Part shown: positions 26,701-37,430 of the stretch, one piece after another
Position numbering within the stretch: position 1 is the first letter of the stretch
How the letters are laid out: each line of letters begins with the position of its first letter
Source of the DNA: Rusavskia elegans
Lineage: Eukaryota > Ascomycota > Lecanoromycetes > Teloschistales > Teloschistaceae
Length of the DNA stretch: 64,000 nucleotides
Direction: 5' to 3'
Assembly: GCA_011316305.1 (NCBI GenBank)
Contig: SAUG01000171.1
Location: forward strand, 30,752-94,751
Notes under the pieces: generated by a model
The model's database searches: none
Told to the model about the DNA's origin: nothing
What the model saw: the letters and a program-made list of their open reading frames with translations, nothing else
Made by a program: the position numbers and the translations under genes

Positions 26701-27664
26701 TACTTTTATTTATTAAAAAGCCGGCGGAAATCCGATTTCTAGACTAAATATTTATTACGAATTTCCTTTTCGGAATTAAAAAAGAATTCGATATATTAAT
26801 AAGTTTCAGAATATTTATTAAAAATACTAGTAATATTAGAACGGAATTTATTTTTTTTATCTTTAAAATACTTCCCTATATAGGTTAGTAAAATAAAAGA
26901 AATAAAAGAATTAATATATAGATAGTATTAGATATTAAAAAATCGTATAATTTTTAAGCCCGAGTATATTTATTATAAGTATTACTACTAATCTCGACTT
27001 TATACTCTTTTAAAAGATTACAGATATATAGAAAATAAAGAAAAGGTATTATAATTCCTTTTAACTAGATACGATAAAAGGATTTTAAATAATTTTCTTA
27101 TCGAAAATATATAGCAGTAATATTAAAAGATAGAATAAAGAAAAAAGAAAAAAGAAGGAAATATACTCTTTTATACCCCGTAGAGAGATTATACGCTAGA
27201 TAAAAAGTAATATAAAAGGGGCCGTATTACGTCCGTAACTCTATAGAAATTCTATAAAAGGATTAGTTAAATAAACGAACCTAATTATCTATAGCCGCCT
27301 ATAGCCGATATAGCTGTTTTTCCGGATAGGACTTTTAGTAGATAGCTATCTATCGGCTTTTACGGCTATTTTTATTATATATATCGCTCTCTATTCCTAT
27401 AGATAGTTTCTTTTATTAATTATTAATATAGTTATTAAATACGTCTTTACTATTCTCTTTTTAATTATTTTATAATAAAGATACTTTATAATATTATAAC
27501 CGTACCTCTGCGGGTATATAGGATTAATTATAATAATCTATACTAGGATTCCCTTACTATTTAATAGTTCGGACTACGTCTACGGCTATAGTTAGGCTCG
27601 AGCGTAACGCCCTCTGATATACAGGGACGTTATACGGTTTCAAGCCGGTTTTAGAAAATGTTAA
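23717..27664 (+). mobile_element. Third copy of the 616-bp MITE, split by Gypsy copy 5
   Basis: 23717-24284 and 27640-27664 join to about 593 bp and match 5248-5863. It begins TTCAGCGAATCC and ends ATGTTAA. It interrupts the protease-RT interior of Gypsy copy 3. Confidence 0.75.
24285..27634 (+). mobile_element. Ty3/Gypsy LTR element copy 5, Gag-type
   Basis: LTRs 24285-24694 and 27225-27634; exact duplication CGGTT (24280-24284 and 27635-27639). This is the easiest copy in which to read the Gag. After suppressing stops it shows YFDNLKGQRK, TFGNFIIAIKKAFRN, YTIQFRTLVYKID and then an altered zinc knuckle near 25390-25445 (YYLYRKIGYFKKIYL, fitting an ancestral CX2CX4HX4C). A 1.5-kb segment of unknown function follows. 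No RT or integrase. Confidence 0.9.
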
Positions 27665-28401
27665 TATAATATATCTAAAAGATTTACCGAAATAAAAAAA
27701 ATATATAATATCTTTACTCGGAGATAATAGACTAAAAAAGAAATATCTATTATAGATAAAATTCTATAACTATTTAAAAATTTCTAGAATATATTAAAGG
27801 AACCGAAAAAAAGATTACCTTTATTAATTTATATCTAGAAAGATTACGAAACTATTATTATAGATTTTAATAAATTAAAGACTAGACCGATTAACGGACT
27901 AATTAATAGATAATTGAAAGACCTATAATAGTATATTAACTATAATTTTAAACGAGAATATATATACTATTTTAAATTAAAATAAAAATAACCGGTAATA
28001 TTTATTCTAAAAAAAATGGAGACTTTTAATTCTATATCGATTTTAGATAGTTTTATATAATAATATAAAACGATAAATACCTTCTATCTTTTTTAAAAGA
28101 CTTTAAAAGTAGAATTAGAAGAGCTAAATAGTTTATAAAATTTAATCTAAAAGATATATTTAATTTATTAAAAATTAAAAAAAAGAAATAAATAGAAGAT
28201 AGTATTTAGAATAAAATATAAACTATTCGAATATTTAGTAATATTTTTCGAATTAATAAATACTCCCGCGATTTTATAATAAATAGTTAATAAAATATTA
28301 TACGACTATTTAGATATTATTATTATAGTCTATATAGTCGGCGTACTAATATTCTCTAAAATAAAAAAGAAATATAATTAATATATCTATAAAATATTAT
28401 A

Positions 28402-29400
28402 ACCCTTTATAGAGCCCCTGTCCGGGGTTATAATTGAGTCATTATATATATACGTTTTATTACCGTAGTTTTTATACGGCAACAATAAATATTGCTTATA
28501 TAGTAAAGAATTTTCGCAGTCAAAAGTTAAATAAGGTTTACAGCGTTAATCGTTTTTATTTTATTATATCCTCTATTTGATTACTATTCCTCTTCTATCT
28601 AGGATTCCCTTACACTATTTCGAAATACGTACGATTATAAGCTACTAATATAGCCTCCAGGACTATCTACTAGGCGGTAATACTATCTTTTATCCTTATT
28701 ACTTCGTTTTTATCTACGGTCGTATCCGAATCCAGACGGCCTACTAACCTATCTAGATATTCGATAACTGCTAGCTTAACTACTAGCTTAATAGCTAGCT
28801 TAGACTCCTATTCGAATTCTAGCAGGATAAAAGCTCCTGCTAGAAATCTAATATAGTCGCTAAAGCTATATAGTTCCGGCGGATTCGGAATATAAAGCTT
28901 TAGCGTCGTATTTAGAACTACCGGATCCTAGGATTCGAAGTCCGTTATAGTAGGTAGACTAGCGAGGACTCGGTCGACGTAATCGAGTAGTTCGAATTCG
29001 GCGGTTTTAAGCTTTATTTCTTTAAATTAGAAAGATATAATCGTAGTTATCTAGTATTAGTAGAGGTTCTATATATATTAGCCTACAGCCTGGGCTATTG
29101 CGGAAGATACGTACGTCAGATACGATAGTAGGTACTGGTAAAAGAAAACGAAGAAGAAGCGACTGTAAGGTATATATATATACGAAAATTCTGCTACTAT
29201 TTTAAATAAACTATAAAAGTTTATACTACGAGCGTATTATAGAATAGATTAGAGTTAATTTTATATAGTTTTTTAATTTAAATTAATTAGATTAGGGTAT
29301 TAGTTTTTATACCGTGTATCTAACGCTAGCGTACTAATACTGAAGTGAATTGCTTACGGAACCGACGGTTGACCGGGTACTAAAAAAAACAAATAAAATA
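28402..29400 (+). mobile_element. LINE/SINE-like element copy 2, about 1 kb
   Basis: Flanked by a 13-bp direct repeat ATAAAATATTATA (28389-28401 and 29401-29413). It ends in an A-rich tail after ACCGGGTACTAAAA. The 3' end is shared with copies ending near 13950 and 36850, while 5' ends vary, the pattern of target-primed retrotransposition. The middle (about 28600-29200) keeps many CpG and looks little altered, but I find no reverse transcriptase, so it may be a non-autonomous passenger. Confidence 0.6.
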
Positions 29401-29460
29401 ATAAAATATTATAAAAATTCCGAGAATATAATTTTAGAATTAAAAAAAAAAGTTAGAGTT

Positions 29461-31205
29461 TGTTACGATTGCTCATTGGCTGGATTCTTATTATATCAGC
29501 GGACGCTAACCTAGAGTGATTAGCGTTATAGGGCCAGCCCTATCGCCTATATTATACTTCCTCTATATAGACCTCTATAGTATCCTTTATTATTATTTTA
29601 ATATTATTACGATTACTATATATCTACTATATACTCGCTTCAATTAGTAGTAATAAAATTTTACGACCCTTGGCTGTTCGATACCTTTAAGCCCTTATAG
29701 ATATTTTAATAACTATCGAATTATCAGTTTAAACTAGTTTTTAAAAAATAACTAGTTTATATAGCAATTACCAGCTTCTAAGGAATAACTAGTTCCCTTC
29801 CTAAATAATATATCTAGATATATAACTAACGAGGAAATCGTAGCCTTTATATAACGTTATAGGCTAGGAATACTATATAAATATCTGGCCGCTTAATAAA
29901 CTAAAAAAGGGGAAAGAAAGAAGCTTGCCGCAGAAAAGCTTTTTAGACAGAAATAGATAAAAGAGTAAAAGCTTTTTAGGAAGTAGCAGCTTAAATAGCG
30001 AGCGGAAAAGGTAAAGTAGAAGGCTTTTACGGAGATTAATTAACTATAGGCCGCTTTTAGATTCCAGTATCCCTACGAATATAAGCGTTACCCGGAAAGG
30101 TTCTCGTTAAATAACAAGCTCTATATATATATTACTGCCTGTTATACGAAGAAATCGACCGAAACGTCTTCTCCTATACCTTCTATAACCCCTATATATT
30201 ATTCAGTATTCCCAGTAGTTCCTATACCCCCTTCTCTATTATTTAAGCCTAAATTACCTCTATCTCTACCTAGTATTCTAATTTCTGTACTAAAAACAGC
30301 TTTAGTACCTAAAAAACTATTATATTCTGTATAGTCTACGGAGAAAGTATCTCTACTACCTTCTATACGCCTACTTCCGCCTATATACGCTAATATTGTC
30401 TCTTAAATATCTACCTCTTTATATTATCGAGAAATCTCTACCCCAGCACCTTTTACCCCTACTAAAACTACTATTTAATACGAGAAGTCTTCTATCTACT
30501 TGCTATTTTATAAACGCGCCTATATAACGATTTCGCAGCTATTTAGTAAATTTAGCTTATTATAGCCTGGATTCTATTTAAAATTAAACGGGCTAATTAG
30601 AAAGCTCGATCTAAAAATTCTAATTTAGCTTCTATCGAACGCAGTAAAAACCAGCCAATTAGCTGCCTTTAAATCAAACTATATAAACGCCTCCGCCGCT
30701 AGCTCCGTATCGAATTCCGCCGTCTCCGCTTTTTCTACTAAACCTGCCTTCCTACCTCCGAAACTATTTCGTTAGCAGTCTTCTACGCAGCCTTATTAGT
30801 CTATAGATTTACCGCCGCCGTCGATTATATTATAGTCGTTAAGAAAGAGTTTAGAAAATATAGTATATAGTTATTAGATTAGAGTTATTATAGAGGTATT
30901 AGTCTACCTGCTAGGAGAGCTACGATATAGCTACTACGGCTCCTATATAATATAATTATCCAGGTTTTCAAAGGTTATTAGAGGTATTTTTCAGGATAAA
31001 AGATATTTTTCGAGGTCGGTAACTATTACGGTTGCTTATTAGCTAGGTTTTTATTATATTAACGGACGCTAACCTAGAGTAGTTAGCGTTATAGGGCCAG
31101 CCCTATCGTCTATATTATATTTCCTCTATATAGACCTCCATAGCATCCTTTATCATTATTTTAATATTATTACGATTACTATACATCTACTGTACACTCG
31201 TTTCA
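29461..31205 (+). mobile_element. Short LTR element with 182-bp LTRs and 1.4-kb interior
   Basis: LTRs 29461-29642 (TGTTACG to GCTTCA) and 31024-31205 are each 182 bp. Target duplications GAGTT and GAATT differ by one RIP-type change. The 1381-bp interior has long runs with few stops in one frame but no start-to-stop ORF and no Gag or Pol motif I recognise. It fits a TRIM-like non-autonomous element, perhaps with captured sequence. It interrupts the RT of Gypsy copy 3. Confidence 0.75.
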
Positions 31206-33136
31206 GAATTCTTTAAAAAAAAAGGTTAAACTTTTAGAATATATAATTAGACTAGAAAGTATCGCTATAAAAACTAATAAATTTTAGGCGATAAAAAAAT
31301 AGCTAATTTTAAAAAATAAAAAAAATATTTAAAGCTTTCTAGATTTTACTAAATTCTATTAAAATATAATCAAAAGATATATAAAAAATACTATTCCTTT
31401 AATAGATTTTCAATAAAATTATAAAATACTCTAGTAGATATAAATAGAAAACGAAGTATTTAAAAAATATAAATAGAATTTTATAAATAAAGAAACTTTA
31501 GATATATTCGATCTAGAAAAGTAAATCGTATTTTATATAAATATATTAAATAGAGCTTTAGATTTATATATAGTATAAAAAGATAAACTATTAGAATATT
31601 ATTTAAAAAAATTAATACTAGCTAAAATTAATTATATAATAATAAATAAAAAGATATTAGCTATTATTATAAATTTTATATATTAAAAAATATATATAAT
31701 ATAGATATCGAAAAAAGTAATAATCTATACTAACTATAAAAATCTTTTATCGCTTTTACTCGATAAAAAATTTAACTAAAAATAAATAAAATAGTTAGAA
31801 GAAATTATTTATTACGATTTTAAAATATAATATATTAAAGCTATAGATTATTCGGTCGTAGATACTTTAAATCGAAGAGTAGACTACGAAGCTATAGAAA
31901 AAATAAATAGATTATTACTAAAAAGGAATAGAGAAATAAAAAAAAAATAGAAATATAAAAAGAAATAACTAATATTATCCGATAAAGATATAATCCTAAA
32001 AAAGCTAGATATTAGAAAAAAACTAAAATTCTATAAAGAATTTAAAAGAAAACTATTATACCGATATTTAAAAATTATATTAAAGAATATATCAATAACT
32101 ATTCCGAGTATTCGATATCAAAAAAAAGTAAATAAAGATTTATTATAGGATTATCGGAATCCGTTAATCTCGATATAAAAATATTATATAATATAATAGT
32201 ATTAGTTATAGATAAATATATAAAATATATAAGATTTATACTTAATAAAATAATAATAATAGCTAATAGCTAGTATTTTTATTATTAAAAATAGTTTTTT
32301 ATAAAAACGGTATCGCAGAAAAAATTATATCGAATCGGGATGAACTTTTTATTTTTAATTTATTAAAGAAATTAATATAGATAGTAGAAATCGAAAAAAT
32401 AAGATTAATATTATTCTATCTATAAATCGATAGATAAATAGAAAAAATAAATTAAATATTAGAAATATATTTACGAATATACTATTCTAAAAAAAAGAAA
32501 GATTAGATCTAATTTTTTCTAACTACTTAAATAGTTAATCATTTATTATATAATAAAGATATCGGAATAATATTAGATAAGCTTCTATATAGTAGAAAAC
32601 TAAAAAATAAAATTACCGCTAAGACGAATAACCTAGTAGTATAAATATTCGTTAATAAAATAAAAGAAAATTAGGATAGAGCTAAAATAAAAATTTAAAA
32701 GATTAAAAAAAAAAATAGAAAATAAATAAATTAAAAAAAGACTATAATATTAAAAAAAGAGATAAAATACTTTTATTAATAAAAAGCTTTACTAATAGAA
32801 AACTAGATAGACTATATATAAAAGACTTTAAAATCTAGAATATTAAAGGAATAATAGAATATTTTTAATTTCCGGTAATAGGAATTTTTCTAAAATTCTA
32901 TATAGAATTTTTTAAAAAAGTACTAGAAAGAATACTATTAGTAAAAGATTAATACTATTAAAAAAGAAAAGAATATAAAGTTAAAAAAATTATAAATAAA
33001 AAAAAAAGAAACGGATAAATTTTTAGTTAAATAGAAAAGGTTCCCCGATTAAGAAAATACCTAGGAACTAAGAAAATATTTTAAAAAAATTTAGAGAATT
33101 TTAAAAAGTTTTAGGAAAATACTATAGAAAAAGCTA

Positions 33137-33546
33137 TATTATATCTATAATTCTATAGAAGTATACTAGAAGATTAGCTAATAAAACGAACCTAATTATC
33201 TATAGTCGTCTATAGCCGCTATAGCCGACCTTTAGTAGAAGCTTTTAGCGGATAGCTATCTATCGGTACTATCGGCTACTTTTATTATATATATTACTTT
33301 TTATTTTTATTAGATAGCTTTTTTTGTTAGTTTTTAATATAATTATTAAATACGTTTCTATTATTTTCTTTTTAATTATTTCCGTAACGAAAACGCCTTA
33401 TAATATTATATCTATACCTTTACAGCTATACGGAATTAGTTACGATAATCTATACTAGAATTCCTTTACTATTTAATAGCTCGAACTACGCCTACGGCTA
33501 TAGCTAGGCTTAAATATAACGCTTTCTAACGTACAGAGACGTTATA
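33137..33546 (+). repeat. 3' LTR of Gypsy copy 3
   Basis: 410 bp; shares diagnostic variants with the LTR at 18950-19357. Confidence 0.88.
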
Positions 33547-33593
33547 TTAACCCGGATTGAAAACCCGACCCGACGGCCAGTCTAGTTTCGATT

Positions 33594-34318
33594 TTTAAAT
33601 TTTCGAAAATTCCTTTTAATATATAGCGGTAGATAAAGTCTATTAATAGAAAAGTTCTACTATTAATTCGATATCGTTTTATCTATATTTTTCTACTAGA
33701 TAGTTTAAACTATTTATTTATTATAGCCGAAGTTTTTATATTTTATATATTAAACGCGTATAGTATATTATAATTCTAGATAAATTTTAAAGAAGAAAAA
33801 AATTAAATACAATTTTTTTAATAAAAGAAATAGCTAGGCTTCTAGTAGTATAAAAAAATTATAGAATTCTAGAATATTCTAGTCTTTATTCTAGATTATA
33901 TTAATGATACTTCGTCGTAGTATCTAATAAGTAAAACTCAGTTTTAGTAATAAAATTTAAAAAAAAAAGGTCTATAAATTTATTCTATAATATACTATTA
34001 AAAGTATTTTTAATAATAAAAGAATTTTTCTTTTCGAGCTGATAGCTTAATTTCTAACCTTTAATAAAGTCCTAGACCTATCGAATTTAATTTATATAGA
34101 TAGATAAAGCGTCGGCTTTATAGAACTAATTTCTATAGAATTTAATCTATTTATAATATTATTTAAATGTTAATTTATCTCTGTATTTTATAGGTTCATT
34201 AATTTCAAACTTTAATAAAGTTTAAAGCGCTTTTAAATATCTAATAGCTAGTTTAAAAAAAGGTTAGTTATTATTTAGAATATAATCCGGATCTATTATA
34301 TAAAAAGCATCTATTTTA
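33594..34318. other. AT-rich RIP-altered spacer
   Basis: No repeat family or motif recognised. Traces of a degraded element are likely, given the near absence of CpA/TpG. Confidence 0.35.
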
Positions 34319-34328
34319 TAATATATTT

Positions 34329-34486
34329 AGACTGATTACTTCGATTTAAAGTAGCGATCCGACTTCGCGATAAACGTAGCTAACGCGTTAAAAGTACTAG
34401 TTAAAGTTAGTCTCCTTCCTAATACGGTTAGAAACTCGAGTCGGTTCCTCCGATCCGGGTTCGAAACCCGACAAAACGGCCAGACT
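34329..34486 (+). mobile_element. 158-bp MITE (AGACTGGC termini, 10-bp TSD), copy 3
   Basis: Exactly the same length as copies 1 and 2. Flanking 10-mers TAATATATTT and AAATATACTT agree at 8 of 10 positions. The B-box-like GGTTCGAAACCC is preserved. Confidence 0.78.
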
Positions 34487-34496
34487 AAATATACTT

Positions 34497-37430
34497 TTAA
34501 AAAAATCTTCTTTTTTACTACTATTTAAATTTCTAAAGTTTAAAACTTTTTATTATTATCGAAATTATCGCTATTATTTTTATTATTATTCGGATTATTC
34601 GGATTATTACTACTATTAGACGGCTAACTAGAATTAGATTTTCTAAAAATAAAAATTTCCGAAGAAATATTTCTATTAGACTATAACTAATTATTAGACG
34701 GCTATTTTTAATAGATTTAGCCGCCGGAAATAATATAGTTTCCCGATATACTAGTAATACAATTACTATAAAGTTCCGATTAAAATCTTTAAATAATAGA
34801 AGATAATCTAGAATTTTCTTTATTAGACGTTTTCGGTATAGATAGGTTATATTTATTAGATTAATCTATAATATCTATAATCCTCGATTTAATAGCTTTA
34901 ACTAAAATACTTTACTATAGCTATAACTACTATAAATACGACGTATCGATATCGATATAATTATATTATTAATAATATATACTAAACTAAAAATATATAA
35001 ATAATAAATTAAAACGATTTAAATAAAGTATTTCTAAAATATAATATAGCTATAGACTAGACGAAAGATATATTATAGAATTAATTTATATTCTAGAAAG
35101 ACTAGGATTTAGCCTAATAATAAAAGAAGAGAAAAAATAGAAAAAAATCGAGATCCGATATACTAGCGACGTTCTAGTAACTAGGCAGCAAGCCTCGTTT
35201 CCAAACGTTCTAATTATACTTCCAGAATCTATATAACGCGTTTGACGCTTACAAATTTTCTATAAAAACTTCTTTTTTAGTATAATATTTATAATATAGA
35301 CGGCGGCTAAAATGATCTAGAGCTAAAAATAATATAAAAGATTTTCTCTATTTATTATTACTTTAGCTTTAATAATAAAAGTATAGTCTAATTAATTCGA
35401 ATAACTATTCTAAATTTATATATCTGGAACAGCAGATTTCTAAAAGATTTCTAGCTCGGCGATAAAACTTGCGAATTTTTTATCTAATATTAGTTCTATA
35501 TTTGACCGTATAAATACTATTTTACCTTTATAGCGTATTTAAAAAAATTTTAAAAAGCGGCGAAAGAATTTAGTAGTTTCGAATTTAAAGCGATAGATTT
35601 TAATAATTTAGAAATTCGTTTTAATATATACGAGATATAAAATCCAAAAATAATAGTTTAGACCGGCTGCTATAGAAATAAAATTATAGATAATATAATA
35701 AAATAGCTCGTCGGAATCTTCTAATTTATATAAAAAGGTTAAAATAATCTAGTAAATTTTAGAGATAACGTATATTACGTATTTATTAGTTAATAGTATC
35801 TTAGTTTTATCTATAATCTCTACTATTTTAGCTGTTTACTATAGATATTAGACAGTTTTATCGGCGGCGTAAGCAAGTAGCTACTAGCTAGTACTAGTCT
35901 TTAGTTATATCTAATTTAGCTATAGCGAAAAACGATAAAACGACGTCTCTATATCTATTTATATTATCTTCTAATATATATAGTTTATTAATTATCTTAT
36001 ATTTAATAATTGTCTTTCCGTTACGTTTAATACGAAGAGTTCTAGAATTTTTAAAAAGATTTTTCTTTTTCTATATATATTCTTCCGATACGAAGTTAGT
36101 TATAAAATTAGCAATATAGTTTATATCAGAGAGTTTTAATAGTATTTTACAATTTAACGAATTAATATTAACTATAATATTTCTATATACTACGATAAGT
36201 TCCAGTTTTTTATCTATAATAATATATAAGTCGTTAATATAGTTTCGATTTCTAATAAAACGTAAGGTTATAGTATTATTATATAAATTTACTATAGAAC
36301 TACCGTTATAAATCTAAAATAAATAAAATAAATAATTAGCAGCGAAGGTTTCTAGATTATAGCTAATATAATACTAGTAGATACTAATTTTTTATTTTTT
36401 TTTACTATTTTTATATGTTTCTTTAGTATATTAAATAGAGTTTTTATACTTTTTCCGTATTTTTTTATTACTATCGAGTTTATTTTAAATCTTTTTTATC
36501 TTTATTATTTTAAGTTTAAGGCTAGCTGGCTTCTTCGGATTATTCTATCTAAAATACTCTAAGATATAATAGTATTTTTTTTTTTTAAAAAATACCACTA
36601 TTTATAGACGTATTTTAGCGGCTTATTATTATTTTTAAAAAAAGAATTACTATTTTTTTCTTTACTTTTTTTTTTATCTTTATTTTTATCCGTATTGTTA
36701 TTATTATTGTTATTATTATTATTACTTTCTATAGTAGTAAATATAGTATTTATAGATACCAGTTCTGCTATCGTATATTCAATACTGATATACCAACGCT
36801 TGATTTGCTCACCGAACCACTGGTTCATCGAGTATCAAAACCAAAACAAATTAATTAAATTATTACTACTATTACTTTCTATAGTAGTAAATATAATATA
36901 GATATAAGTGATTTTAATAATATATAGACGATTATAATTATATAATTTATTAATAAATTTCTAATATTATTTTTCGTAATCTATAATAGAGTTAAATCTA
37001 AGTTTATAGTTCTGCGAAAGAGTAGGAATTAGATTATAGATAATAAAACCGAAATCTTTTAATATATTTAGTCCAAAGATATATCTATAAATATTTATCG
37101 AGCTATATTTTAATATTTTAGTTTTATATAAAACCTACGGATAGCTTTTTATATTATCGCTCTATTTCTATAATTCTAGCGGAATCGATAGATACGATTT
37201 TAAATTATAGTATTTATAGCAGATCCTATAGATAAAGTTTTAAAAATTTAAGAAATACTAGGTTTATTACTAAAACGTTTTCGTAAATATAGTCGACTAT
37301 ATTAATAATAGCTTTCTATTTTTTTCGTATCTATTATAGAATTATTTATAATACTATTTAATATCTTTTTAAACTTTCTATACCATACTAATTTATTTCT
37401 ATGTTACTATAGTTTATAGAGATATTTCTA
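34497..37430 (-). mobile_element. Second Ty1/Copia-like remnant
   Basis: The stretch 35161-35253 matches 9508-9597, the edge of the Copia-like element at 6595-9597. Near 36640-36540 the minus strand reads like an altered Copia-type Gag zinc-knuckle region (KPLKYVYK followed by YYYILEYFR). The order of parts is disturbed and a small insertion lies at 36757, so boundaries are approximate. Short low-complexity frames here are artefacts of A/T runs. Confidence 0.4.
36757..36850 (+). mobile_element. LINE/SINE-like element copy 3, severely 5'-truncated
   Basis: About 95 bp matching the 3' ends of the elements at 9673-13950 and 28402-29400 (GCTTGATTTGCTCACCGAAC, then ATCAAAACCAAAACAAAT). It lies between two copies of a direct repeat longer than 20 bp containing TTTCTATAGTAGTAAATATA (near 36727 and 36878). 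Little RIP damage. Confidence 0.6.

Larger units (their letters stand above)
18950..33546 (+). mobile_element. Ty3/Gypsy LTR element copy 3, Pol-type, opened by later insertions
   Basis: LTRs 18950-19357 and 33137-33546 share variants not present in the other copies (CCGACCTTTA and GGTACTATCGGC), so they are a pair. Target duplication CTAAC (18945-18949) and TTAAC (33547-33551) differ by one C-to-T. Interior pieces are 19358-19660, 23636-23716, 27665-28401, 29414-29460 and 31206-33136. They join to about 3.1 kb and follow the interior of copy 4: protease, RT, RNaseH, integrase, no Gag. The insertions are Gypsy copy 4, a MITE that itself carries Gypsy copy 5, a LINE/SINE-like element and a 182-bp-LTR element. 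Confidence 0.88.
18561..33583 (+). mobile_element. Longer AGACTGGCC element, split by Gypsy copy 3
   Basis: Left part 18561-18949 begins AGACTGGCC; right part 33552-33583 ends GGCCAGTCT. Exact 10-bp duplication AGTTTCGATT lies at 18551-18560 and 33584-33593. Without the insertion it is about 420 bp and non-coding, with repeated GATCCGACCCG-like words. It is the outermost layer of the nest. Confidence 0.75.

Noticed and set aside
36598..36901. Two opposing ORFs of 68-76 aa made of Asn or Leu runs
   Set aside because: They are translations of an ATT/AAT-rich stretch inside a degraded Copia-like remnant, with a small insertion cutting through them.
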